From NCBI GenBank assembly GCA_032158295.1, contig CM063256.1:11690953-11754952 (forward strand): 64,000 nucleotides of DNA, written 5' to 3'. The translations under genes and the position numbers were made by a program. The stretch is from Pycnopodia helianthoides. Taxonomy: Eukaryota; Echinodermata; Asteroidea; Forcipulatida; Asteriidae. The notes below the pieces were generated by a model. The model saw nothing but the letters and a program-made list of their open reading frames with translations, made no database searches and was not told where the DNA came from. Below are positions 42,311 to 54,500 of this stretch, piece after piece. Numbering within the stretch: the stretch's first letter is position 1; each line of letters opens with the position of its first letter.

Positions 42311-42413
42311 GAGCCGAACTGCCTCGAGCTACCAGGCTCATTGCATTGTGCAATTAAAACCGCTCTTCCTTTTTCACACGTTCAGGGTAACATGATTGTT
42401 TAGTTGTCAACTG

Positions 42414-42428
42414 AATAAATGCAATAAA
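42414..42428 (+). promoter_or_regulatory. Candidate polyadenylation signals for gene 1
   Basis: Two AATAAA hexamers (42414 and 42423) about 660 bases after the stop codon. They are plausible but unproved. The DNA is AT-rich and other AATAAA copies exist further on (about 43594). Confidence 0.3.
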
Positions 42429-43142
42429 AAATTAAATGAATTAGTTAGATCTATGAACATTACCAACCCTGCACCTTCATCAACTCAACATTTGATTGGG
42501 GCGTGGGGGTGGGGGGGGGGTGACATAAATTTTAAGGTTTATTAAATCATGTCCAGTATTAACTTAGCTGTTCTTGCCTGCCATGATATTCAATCATTTC
42601 AATAGGCCAGTGTAATATTTCGTTGTATTTGAAAGTTGTTAATACTTACATTAATGTTGCAATAACCGTGTCATCGGTATTTTGGGGCACATAATCATGT
42701 GTTTTTTTAGATATTAAAAAAATTGATGTTTACTGAAAGTATAGACGAAGAGATTTCCAATGAAAGTATTTTGTATATTAGCAAAGAAATGTGAAACTAG
42801 TGTTTAACTCTTAATTTAAAGATGTTCGTTTACCATTTATAATATTTTAGATGTCATTATTATGCTAGTTGAAACATGGGAATGTTTTATTGTTTAATGA
42901 ATACCTTGGGTAGTTGTTTTTTATTGTTTATTTACGAGGCTAACTCCTTTCAGTTTAACATGTATATTAACAAATAATATTTATCTGTATCGAGAAGCGC
43001 CGAGCATGAAGTATTCACTGCATTGAAACATTGTTTTTATTGAATCAAATCAATATATACATATATTCAGTTCGCGGTGTAAACAATAATATTATCTACT
43101 TTGCTGTGTAGAATCGTTGTTTTAAAAAACTTGCCCTGCTAT

Positions 43143-43487
43143 TTAAAGGAACATTACAGAATTGGTTTTTGCTAACAAAACAGTTGCTGGCAGTGTAAGC
43201 ACTTTATGAAGTTTGAGATCGATCAGCCATCTGGGTCACGAGAAAATAGTGAAAACCCGATTACACATTTGCATGAAATCATATTCAACAAATGAATAAA
43301 ACGCTCACTGAGCGATAAACTCCAATCGGAAAACTAGTTTATTCATTTCTCATCAAATATGGCATTTCAGACAGAAATATTTCAAGGGATGTTTTCTACT
43401 ATCATCATCATTAGACCGTGTAAGTTTTATGTAAATCTGTGATCAAAAGTATATTTTACAATTACCAATTCTGTAATGTTCCTTTAA
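43143..43487 (-). mobile_element. TTAA MITE family A, copy 10
   Basis: TTAA ends, full TIRs, with internal deletions around 43208 and 43282. Reverse orientation. Confidence 0.87.
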
Positions 43488-45084
43488 GATAACAATATTA
43501 ATAGTTGTGAGCTAATGGAAAATTAAGCATGCTGTCCGAGGTTTCTTGTGCCAGAAGGTCCCTGTTTCTATTTATACTCGCATTCAAAGTTGAAATAAAT
43601 TTCAACTAAATGAAGGACCCGTGTTTTACTTATATCCAACATGTAGGACAGTGATTATGGAATATCGGTCTGTTTATTGGTATACTTAAATGCACACCTG
43701 CAAGTGGCAGTTACTCAGTACTAGATTGTTCAACTATGATTAAATATAGTACTTAAAGCTTACTTGATGCAAAATCATATTGTTGTAGATATTAATATGT
43801 GTCTGTTGCAAAAATGAGTATGATATATAAATATTGGATGCATATTATGAGTGCATTGTGGCAGAATATAAAACCACGAGGTGAAATCTAGACCTTACCG
43901 AGTGATTGTAGTCTCCTGTAATGCAGGAACGAAATGCATTCAACATTTTTATTTATTTTATAACTTACACACGGATCATTGTCGTTTGAAGTTTTCTGTA
44001 CAATAAGCACAAATTAGACGCAAAAACTCGTTCACGCCACATTAAAAAACGAACAAGGGCAAAAGCAAAACAAAACACACAAAACACACACCCCTCTAAC
44101 CAACATGGACGACTCCATGTGGACACCAACATTGTCCACCATTACACGACCTTGCCTGGTTTGGGCAAATGGGCGGGGAACGAGTGTTTTGGAAACGACG
44201 CTGCGAAGCGTCCTGTATGATTTTATCCATTTATTATAAGACTCCTATAGTATTCAATTTCGAAGAGTCGCTGCAGTCGTATGGAGAAATATTGGATGAC
44301 ACGTGACGCGTGTTCCACCAATCAACTGACAATGATATGTGTGTGTGCGGTATATCATAAATATATGTAGTAGTTTTGTACTATACCCTTTGATACTTTT
44401 GAAAGCCCTTCCATTTGTCACATAAAGTAGTACCTAATGTTTGATATATATATATATATATATATATAGCGATTCATTGACCTATTATAAGTTAAATGTA
44501 TCATGTTTTTAAAACATATCGCAATTATTGGGGGAATACCGCAATATTACGTTGATTTGGTGTATTAGGAGATTCGGTGTACTAAGTGATTGAGTTTTGT
44601 ATTCTGTATTTCCATCCGATATTTTGAAAGGCACGCAATTCAACCCGTGAAAAATCCGCCACTAGGTTTGGTTGGCAAATTCAGAAAACACCTTTTTTGT
44701 ATCTTTTTGTGCGCGTATTGAAAGCTGTGCAACTTCATGACAAGTGTGTGTATTTCGATACGGCAATCGAAATAAGGACGCAGCATTGGTTTGTGTATAC
44801 AACCAATAATAATACGGGTATGAGAAATTTCAGACTTTTAATCTGATTCAGACTATTTTTTTTTCTACAGCCTAGTGGGGGAAAAACAGCTTTTGTTCAT
44901 CTGTATTTACTAGTGAAGAAATCCTGCTCTTTGACCTACTTCTCTAGTGCTGAGGCTGGTCCCAAAAGCTTCTTGAAATATCTATAACTCCCGTGGGTTA
45001 CAACGTGGATTTATCAATGATGAGACTGGTTCCAGACCTTTTTGTCAGCAATGACTTCCCCCGCCCTGATTGTACAATGTATTG
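43488..45084. other. Intergenic, no gene
   Basis: AT-rich. A TA microsatellite at 44444-44468. No splice-supported frame or known repeat found. Confidence 0.4.
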
Positions 45085-45408
45085 TACACCTTTGGTAACA
45101 GCTCAAAATCAGTGTCCACATTTTGTGTGATTCAACATGTGCACGCGCAAACAAACCTGTGAAAGTTTGATCTCAATTTGGCATCGAGGTCACGAGAAAA
45201 TAGTGAAAAGACCTTGTGTTTTCTGTCTTTTCAAACATCGAGTTTTTATCACGCGTGATAAAAGCGAGTGTTTTACTAAATTTCTAAGAAACGATAGCAT
45301 TTTAGGCAGAAATATTTCAAGGAACCCTTTCTACCATTACTTACTTTAAATCATGTAAGTTGTGTGTGAATCTGTGAACATTTGTGTTTTTCGATCTTAC
45401 CAATAGGA
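45085..45408 (-). mobile_element. Family C MITE, inverted copy
   Basis: 'cagctcaaaatcagtgtcca', TTTTTATCACGCGTGATAAA and 'aggcagaaatatttcaagga' match 776-1133 inverted. The left half of the outer TTAA is lost. Confidence 0.65.
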
Positions 45409-45416
45409 TTTTTATT

Positions 45417-45446
45417 TATTTATTTATTTGTTATTATTATTATTAT

Positions 45447-45498
<52 letters not shown>

Positions 45499-45503
45499 TT
45501 AAT

Positions 45504-45538
<35 letters not shown>

Positions 45539-45543
45539 TTTTT

Positions 45544-45578
<35 letters not shown>

Positions 45579-45625
45579 TTATTTATTTTTTTTTTTTTTT
45601 TTAAATTTTTTTTTTTTGGGGGGGT
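45417..45625. repeat. T-rich and (TTTA)n microsatellite
   Basis: A run of about 47 T, then TTTA units to 45590, more T, then G7. The hydrophobic Phe/Leu/Ile/Tyr frames across it are composition artefacts. Confidence 0.95.
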
Positions 45626-46178
45626 AATTTTATAAGAGCGAAGTTTGTTGAACTAAAAATAGCCAAAAGAACTAATTTGTGTCAATCATTACCAATTACG
45701 TATGTTTTGTGATTTTTAACCGTAGAAGGTCTACATCATAATTTTCGTTGGCTTGACTTGCATTTACGTTTACACTTTACGCTAACGCTTTCGGATCAAG
45801 GTAAACAGTGGAGAGCTTATAACTGCGTTTCTTGAATTGATTGATTGTATTTTCAGGAGTATTTTTGTGGAAACTGTTTTTGAAATATCACGTGTTTTTA
45901 CCTTTCTTTTAAAGGAGATTTGTTGACAATTTAAACTGAAATGTATCTGTGTTAGAAATTTACACTTTCTTTTAAAGGAGATTTGTTGACGATTTAAACT
46001 GAAATGTATATGTGTTAGAACTTGATGCAATATTATTATAATGGTTTTTTCATTAAACGTTAACTGCTAGTAATCCCAAAAATCACCAGAGCTGTTTCCT
46101 TTTTGTGTAGATATTTATCTTTAGCAGTTTCAATAATTTATTGCACTTCCATTGTGAAACAGTGATTTGTTTTAACCA

Positions 46179-46839
46179 TTAAAGGTGGTATACAGGATTG
46201 ATAAGACTACAAAACGTCATTGCTTAATTTTAATCTGAAAGCTTACTGATTTAGAAGTTCATACTAGAACCGTTTTTTTCTTTGAGTGATTTCCCTCTGA
46301 AACGAAATCACATTCGAGAAAACTGTAACTGAAACCTAGAAGAACCCAACGGTTGATTTTTTTCGGTTGTTGCAACTCAAATTAAAGACAGTGTGTTTAC
46401 GTGCTGAAAACTGTGCATGGTTTATTCACCTGACTCACACAGAGGGTTAAGCCAATATTGTCACAAAGGTTTGTTATGTCATGTAATATGCAAACAAATA
46501 GTTAGTGGCCTGACGTTTCGACACTAGCAGAGTTTTTCTCGAAGGCTAAATGACAAGACGGACACACCTACATGCATACAAGGGTGACAAGAGCAGTCAA
46601 TTGGAACTACATGAATAGAGAGAGTGGAGAGAGAAAAGCACAAAGCATTCAGAAAAGCAGGGTTATGGAGACGGGGGGGGGGGTGGAGGGAATTATTTCA
46701 AAACAGTTTCACAAAAATACTCCTGGAAATACAATCAATCAAGGTCATGTAATATGGTTGATAAATCAAAACAAGAACACTATATAGTCTGAGACTAGTG
46801 TGTATAGGTTCTCTACCAATCCTGTACCAATACCTTTAA
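46179..46839 (-). mobile_element. TTAA MITE family H, interrupted
   Basis: TTAA and AGGTGGTATACAGGATTG at the left; CAATCCTGTACCAATACCTTTAA at the right. A 253-bp retroposon (46491-46743) sits inside it, with a 13-bp duplication of the MITE sequence. Confidence 0.8.
46491..46743 (-). mobile_element. Hammerhead-like retroposon with 13-bp target duplication
   Basis: Flanked by GTCATGTAATATG at 46478-46490 and 46744-46756. On the minus strand it runs through a TC-rich segment to AGCCTTCGAGAAAAACTCTG, then GTGTCGAAACGTCAGGCC and ends ACTAACTATTTGTTTG. No coding capacity. The nested position shows it is younger than the host MITE. Confidence 0.8.
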
Positions 46840-46989
46840 AATTCAATGTCAATTCATCGTTTAGACCAATTTGCACTGATGTCAAACGCGGTCCCGTGCT
46901 TTCGAATACCGTTAATATATTTCACACCTGGGTTTGGTGTTTTTTATGATAAGGTATGCAGTCCATGCGGCAAATGATCAGAAGCAAGT

Positions 46990-47290
46990 TTTGATAGTGC
47001 TATATGGTTTTTGAGGCATTGCATGGTGAGGCATCAATGTATATTCGGTTTGCGGTAACACCATGTGTATAAATATCTACATTGCTGTGTAGATTTGTGT
47101 TCTTTAGAGAACTTGTCTTGCTATTTATTCTACTACCGCGGAGTAGATTTTCGGAATTCGGGAGACTTCTCAGTTCTAATAAGAACTGTCCAGCTCTACT
47201 ACCTGGGCAGGAGGTATAGGAAATCGGCGTGGACTACTACTTTAGCGTTGTGGATCGGGGTGGGGGGGGGGGGACTTCTCGTAATTAACT
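46990..47290 (+). mobile_element. Penelope-like LTR-type repeat (family F)
   Basis: 'ttcggtttgcggtaacacca', 'attctactaccgcggagtag', 'gggagacttctcagttctaa' and 'gactactactttagcg' match 33240-33490 inverted. Followed 30 bases later by the hammerhead-like motif. Confidence 0.55.
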
Positions 47291-47318
47291 GCACTGCCGC
47301 GGAGTGAGTTCTTTTTTA

Positions 47319-47364
47319 GTCTCAACGTTTCGACTAGCTTGCTCTAGTCATCGTCAGGAGACTG
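47319..47364 (-). ncRNA. Hammerhead ribozyme-like motif
   Basis: On the minus strand, in order: GTCTC (stem I), CTGACGA core, one extra T, GACTAG-loop-CTAGTC (stem II), GAAA core, C-GTT (two-base-pair stem III and cleavage triplet), GAGAC (stem I partner). All core boxes and both long stems are present. The very short stem III resembles the minimal type I hammerheads known from Penelope-like elements, which work as dimers. The extra base after CTGACGA is a caution. Confidence 0.55.
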
Positions 47365-47369
47365 TGCTA

Positions 47370-48336
47370 TAAAGAAGATCATACGTTGAGTCCTTACCGT
47401 ACGGTCTCGTCAAGGTCTGGTCACAGAGCCTCTATGATGGTCTGGTTAGCATGGGTGAACAAACACGCCATAACATTTGACGCTCGATGTATCGATTATA
47501 GGGTATGGTGTTTACCTCACCCACCCCCCCCCCCCCCCACCACACCCATTGTGTCTTCACTGTGTGTGTGTGGAATCACAGGAATTCTTTTGAGGACTTT
47601 AGGGGGCGGGGTAGTTCTGTACACGAGGAAAATAGTGCGTTAAAGTATGGGAACATTGGGGGGGGGGAGCATATGGTATTGCGTTGTGTGTACTTTATGA
47701 ATTGCCCTTGCATGCATCAGCGAAACCGATAATCTCAACATATTAATCTTTATTGCAGCATACAGTGTTGACTTAACCACAGAGCAATTAAGATTCATTT
47801 GCTCTACTATGACTTAATGGTGCCCAGCACACTATGACCGTACATGTTCTATCGTATTCCTGATAGAAGTATGAACACATGCAAACAAAGGCTCTACTGA
47901 GTATTATTTTGTGCATTACATCATGGGCCCTAGCTGTATTGTTAGTATACATTGGACCCACTGATGGGGCATATGCTACAGGTGATGTGAGTTACAGGTC
48001 ACCTCATGATGCGCGAGGGTTACGTTTGGGTTATGTCAGTCAGCTTCCTTCAGTGTTAGTATACAATGTACTATCTGTACGTACAGATCAACATTTGAAC
48101 TGAATGATGCAGCATGTTGTATGCTTTTTAAATTTTTTTCATCAGCATGATCTTTTGACCATCCTTGATTTCCCGCAACGAGGATCAGCAATCGTCAATT
48201 ATCGCACTGCGCCCGGGACCACGGTTGGGGTTTGACTGGAGCCACACATACCGCTGGTATAGAAACGCTACCGGGACCCGGGGCTTGATTATAGCCGAAC
48301 TACACCAACCAACCCGACGGGAACATTACTATCACC
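47370..48336. other. Upstream flank of gene 2
   Basis: Poly-C at 47521-47538 and poly-G at 47658-47667. Promoter and 5' UTR of gene 2 presumably lie close to 48336, but no core element is clear. A frame at 47879-48103 begins with a signal-peptide-like stretch; not called. Confidence 0.35.
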
Positions 48337-48514
48337 ATGGACCTCTGCGGCGTATTGCTACTCATCGGGGTATGTTTCGCGTCCGGAATTTATGCGTTTC
48401 CATTTGTCCAGCACGAGTACCATGACTTTGACGAGCTGACGTCAATCATGACGTCACTTGCGAATACGTACAAGAACACGACGCATCTTTACAGTATCGG
48501 ACAGTCAGTGGAGG
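48337..48514 (+). CDS. CPM: Gene 2 exon 1: signal peptide and M14 start
   Basis: [20 protein letters not shown] is a clear signal peptide, then [13 protein letters not shown], the usual M14B opening (Y.dyeeL...L), and IGQSVEG. Donor GTGAGT at 48515, one base carried over. Confidence 0.9.
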
Positions 48515-51500
48515 GTGAGTATTATAGCGAGGCATAGAGGTATTTCTACCAAGTGTATTTTCTTCCTGAATTTCACACAATCAAACCGAGGGTGGAAGGA
48601 AAGTTAGTCTGGTACCATGCTGGCAGAGAATTAGTTTTACGTAATAATGATCCGCATGCACAAGCCACCCAGCAACTATAAACGCTTGTTTATCCATAGA
48701 GCAAGGAACAGCATTGGTCTATGGCAATCCAACAAGAATATCATTACAAATCATCACATCAGAAAACAAAACAACAATCATACTCGTTCAAAAAGTCGCC
48801 TCTAATCAGTGACGTCACCAGTGACGTCATACTATAGTCCCAGAAATGGACCTTGGTATCGAGGGATGCAAATTTTCCCTTCCATCCCTGTTTGAATGGT
48901 AGACCACAAACATGATGGTTACTCTACACAGTTACAAACACACATAGTCATGTATAAACAACAGCAATCGCGAACCTCATATTGTTCCTCTTTTGTTGAT
49001 ACTTTTTGTACTTTTAAGTTGGGAAGGTAGTGCATTGTGCTCTACCAGCCAGGCTCCTAGTGGATGATACCCATTACGGACTATGAAGGGGGTAACCCTG
49101 TTTCACTTTCAGCCCCAGGAGTACGCGGCAACGTGCCCCTGGTGATAATTGGTTTGGGTCGACAGCCCAAATCAGTAGTGTAGCCCTCACCTTGAAGTGG
49201 CCGTATTGTGATGTTAGGCGGTATCTCACGAAAACAACTTGTAAAAAAACTTTAAAAAAACACAGCTCCCACTGGTTTTGTACAGTCACACTTTCCAACT
49301 GGGAACCTTCACCCAACCGCCGGGACCAAATTGTCCCTTTTGTTATTAACAAAAGGGACAATCGGTCCGGTTGGTTGAAGCATGGAAGGTTAATTATAGG
49401 TCCCGGGTTTGAATGTGGATACCTATACGCACACCTACACGCCCACACATTCACCTGCAATCGGGGATCTACTTTCCATTCCAACTGGGGACCTTCACCC
49501 AAACCGGAGACCCTACTGTTCTTTAACATTGTAGTGTGCCCGGTTTGGGTGTGTGTGCAAACCTAACACACTCACCACCCAAATATCGTGTTTAAGGAAT
49601 TATGAAGTTTTAAATTGATGTAATAAAACCACAGCTTTGAAGGTCAACAAGTTTTCAATGTTGATCTATTCATTGATTTCACAGCTGCATGCTCATTTTA
49701 TCTTGTAATGTAATTATAGGTTCGTGAATTTTCCGTTCACGTATAAAGCATGTTTGTAGGTCAATAATAATAATAAAAAAAAGTATCTGGGTAATTTTTT
49801 TCAGAGACTTTCCGCTGCGTTTTTTTAGGTCACCAAAAAGTACACTCTAATAACTCTATGAGGGATGGTGAAACATCGAAATTGAGAATGTACAATCGTT
49901 CAAACCATGAATAGTTTGTGAGTGGGGGGAAAATACAAAAATCTACCATTATTGTTTTTTTTTAATTTATTGGAATGGGTTCTCTATTCTTATTTGAAAA
50001 GCAATATTTCTATAAGGTATACTCCTCTAGCAGCCAACTATAGTCGGCCGCTAGAGGAGTACCAGCCTTCTGTTATTGGTTTGCTAATGATGCTGGAAAG
50101 TCCTTGCCCTAACTGCTCTTTGATTTCACCCACCCGTGACGTCAGGAATCTCTACCCTATCCCCTTTGCCCTCCCCCCACTTAAGTGTCATAAGTGCATA
50201 GGTCCTTGCCATAACTGCTCTTGATTTCACCCACCCGTGACGTCACTATATGAGTGTCATTAAAAGCACAGTTTTAACCGATTGAAACTGGAGACTAACT
50301 GCAAGTAGTCCCCAGTCGTGATTTGCTACAGTGACTGTATACCTTTCACTCATATTCATGGGTTTTAGTTCATCAATTCCTCCCTTTTCTTCTAGAACCG
50401 ATTTTTTTACTACAAATACTTGAAGTTCACGGATTCTCCAAGGGGCCCAGTCACTAACTGTTTTTTTCCCCGTAATGTCCGATCTTTAGGAAGAGACCTT
50501 TGGGTTATTGCGATTGCAGGCAGTAAACCAGACGCGATCGTACCCGGAAGACCGGACGTGAAGTACGTTGGTAATATGCATGGGAACGAGGTAAGTCGTT
50601 TACGGGGACGATTGAGGTGACTTAAAGCACATGTACAACACTGGTAATTTTCAAAGACTCCTATCCGCACTGTACGTGACCAAACATATACATGAATCAA
50701 CAAACTTGTGAAATGTTAAGCTTAATCGGTCTTTGGAGTCATGAGAAAACAGTGAAAAACCCCATTATATGTTTTCACTGTTTTCAAACATTGGGTTTTG
50801 GACACGCGTGATAAAGACATTGTTTTACTTATTTCCTAAAAACTATAGTATTTCCAGCTAAAATATTTCAAGGGAAGCTTTCCACCATGACAATCTTTAT
50901 ACCAAGTAAGTTATGTGCAAATCTGTGAACCTTTATAATTTCAATCTTACAAATGTTGTACACACCCTTTAAGTAAAGAGTGAAGCCGGATTTAGAGAAA
51001 ACTTGTATTCGTCTATGTTGTTTATCTATTTGTGTTTTTAAATAAGACTTAAAGCAGTATTTCTTAGAGCGTAATGTTCCCATATTGTTCTTACGATCTT
51101 AAAGCAGCAGTTTTCAAAATATCAACAATGTTGGTGTTATTATGTTTAGCAACGTAAAACAAGTTTTAATTGTCATTATTTTGTGTACGTTTTGTGCATG
51201 ACTTTTGGGGGCCTTAATACTATAGACTGTGGGACTTGTAGTCACAAGTTTGTGGGTACGAATCCTACCAAGAAGCTAACCGCTAATTCCACAATGACTA
51301 TAGAAAAAAGTATTGCCGTCTAGTTACTGAATCCCGATTTCTTGGTTTGTGCAATTCATCATCATAGACGTTAAACCAATGCTTGTATGAGAGAGATTGC
51401 ATGGCTGTTGCCAGCTTGGTGTTTGGACTTTGTCGACTTCCCTTGACGGGAAGATGATCTAATACTATATTCGGTTTGCGGTAACACCATGTGTATAAAT

Positions 51501-54500
51501 ATCTACTCTGCTGTGTAGATTTTGTTCTTTAGAGAACCTGTCTTGCTATTTATTCTACTACCGCGCGGAGTGGATTTTCAGAATTCGGGAGACTTCTCAG
51601 TTCTGAAAACATCGGGTTTTGGACACGCGCGATAAAGACTACTCTAATACTACTCACGTGTGGGAGAATATAATAATGTATCTCCTTCGTAGACATGCTG
51701 CAAGTTTTCAAGGGGACACCGGCTTGGCCAGCGCTGATGAGGAGCGGCGTTCTTTCATCCTGGATCGGGTCATCAGGGCCCAATTTCATAGAGCTGCTAA
51801 GCACAACAATTTGCTTAGCATGAAATTTCTTCATTGATAAAAACAGGATTACCAACCAAATTTCCACGTGATTTTCAGGATAAGCAAACCACAGCTGAAT
51901 ACCAGTAACAAGCAATATGCAACCCATGGAAATTTGGTTGGTAACCCTGTTTTTATCAAGGAAGAAATTTCATGCTAGGCAAATTTTTGTGCTTAGCAGC
52001 TCTGTGAAATTGGGCCCTGGACTAAGGTCACTGGGCATCATATCATGCTCTAGATGCTGTATGACCTCGACATGATTGATTACTATTGACTTTGCCAATA
52101 TTTCTGGTAGAACTATTTTTGTGGAGGACTATTAACTGTATTAACAGTGAACTGTCAGGCTGGAACTACTACCCCCCTCCCCCGGTTGATTCAAATTTTG
52201 TACGTCACCTTTAACAACAAGCATAACATGTGTTGCAGGCAGTCGGGAGAGAGATTCTACTTCATTTTATCGAGTATCTCCTCGTAAGCTACGAGGCCAT
52301 GGACAGTGAAGTAACGATGCTCATGAACAATACCAGGATCCACATACTGCCTTCCATGAACCCGGACGGATTCGAATTGGCTGTCGAAGGCGATTGCCTC
52401 GGGTACACCGGCAGGTAAGAGCGCCCTCACTTGAACACATTAAAAGTAGTAGCACGAGTGTTAAGAAAAAGGGGGACCAACAAGTAGAACGAGTAAAGAT
52501 TATGCTTAATTATCTAAAAGTCGCTAAATTCCTGAGATTCATACCACACAATGAAGACACATCAACACTGCAAAAAATAATAACACTTTTCGGTGTTACT
52601 AGAGGACTACACCAATTTGGTGTCATTATAACACTTTTGGTGTCGTTATTTACACCCATATGGGTTTGTCAGGACACCATGAGTGTAAAGAATAACACCA
52701 ATGTGTTAAAATAACACCCACACTTTTAACACCGGTGAAAATTCTTGGTGTGGTCCTCTATTAACACCGGGGTTGTTAAATTTAACACCCCAGTTTTTGC
52801 AGTGAACCCTCCTTTGTTCAACTCTTTGTCCTGACAAACACTGACCCCGTTGTTTTCCTTTCTTTTGTTATAAGTCCTAGTCGTTTTGAATGAAGTACAT
52901 CTGCACGCTGTTGGGAGAGGTAATCTGACCTACAAAATGAACCCTTCCCATGAAATATGCAAATTACATTCACGCATGCGTACATACTCTATTGGTTGGC
53001 AAACGGCGTAGAGATGTGAACTAGGCAGACGCACAAACGCATGTGCGTCACGCTACCATCAGTCCAATTGATCTACATTATACTGAAGATCAGTATAATG
53101 TAGTCAGTATAATGTAGATCAATGCATCAGTCCCATACAAAATAGCGCGATGTTCACTTATTTTGCCAACCAGCAGGGAGAGTGCGCACGCGCGATGTTC
53201 AAATTACATTATAGACCTTTCTTTTGTTGATCAACAAACCGCGCTGGTTGGCATGGAGGGCCGAATGTTAGCAAAACATTCAATCGCGGGTACAGATATT
53301 GTGACCAAATTCAAAATTTCTGCAAACTTTAAACAAACAAAATATACATCTTATGATTGGTTGATTTGTTTCCAACAGATTCAACAGTATTTTTGAAAAT
53401 GTGTAACATTGTTACAAACTGTGGCTATCCGTTTGTGCTTTGCATTTATGGTTTCCCATAGTTTTCCAGCCTTGGTTGGCAATGACTTGGGCTGTGACGT
53501 TGCAAAATCTATTGTGCAACCCAGATTGATCGTGGGTGATGACGTCAGGTGTACTGGATCAGCAGGGAACCTTTTTAATCAATTGAACGTGGTCTGTATT
53601 TGTATGAACAGGTATAACGCCAGGGGACGCGATCTAAACCGTAATTTCCCGGATTTCTTCCAGCCGGACGATACCGTTCGAGAGCCGGAGACACGTGCCG
53701 TCATGGAGTGGATCAAAACCATCCAATTTGTGCTCACAGTAAACTTCCATGGTGGCGCTCTCGTGGCCAATTACCCTTTCGATAACATGCTTCCAGGTGG
53801 GTAGCTGGTTTGAGCCGAAATCAGACGAAATTTTGTCCCAGCGCGGATTAGCAAGGAAGCAGAGCTGTGTATTGGGAGAGTGAACATGGAAGGACCAGTT
53901 TTCATTGGTCGCGTGGTTACTGGACGCCATTTTCGGTCCAAATGTAGCACAACCCAATGTGCAGTCTAGTCTAGCACCCCATGTGCGCCCATGCGTTTTT
54001 TGTTTGTTTGTTTTTTAGGGGGGGGACCACACCAAAATGGCTTCTAATCGCAAGGGGAGTGTAGCACCAATGTGACAACAATCTTGAAGCTTTATATGTG
54101 CGTAAATCCATTGTATTTTCTGTTGTAATAGAGGTATACTTATTAGTCAGTTAACAACTAGGGCAAGGTGGGGGTGTAAACAGGCCTGCGTATTTGCCAG
54201 ACTGGCAGTAGCCAGAGCCAAAGTCTTTTGACTCGGGCAAGGCATAAAGTCAAACGTCAGGAAACATCCCTTACGGATGGGAGCAGGGGCGGGAGCGTTG
54301 GCCGTTGATGTACACTCTTAAATGTTCCTCTAGGGACACCGTACTTTCAAACCTCCCCCATGTCGCATAATTCATGCGCATCATCTTGATTCATATACAC
54401 CACTCTGGCTTTCTCCGTCTGCTTCCATGGTGACTTTCATCCATCAAGGATGCTGTCAGGCAGAATACGTCAGATTATAATGTTAATAATATTTTTTTAC

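Larger units (their letters stand above)
41754..43142. other. Gene 1 3' flank
   Basis: 41800-41940 carries words of the GGGCCC MITEs ('ttaccagccaaaaata'). 42310-43140 is AT-rich with no frame worth calling; it includes the AATAAA pair at 42414. Confidence 0.4.

Noticed and set aside
45382..45635. Phe/Tyr/Leu-rich membrane protein
   Set aside because: Poly-T and TTTA microsatellite read in frame.
47879..48103. Signal-peptide-like frame upstream of gene 2
   Set aside because: No homologue recognised, no splice link to gene 2, and gene 2 already has a good start and signal peptide at 48337.
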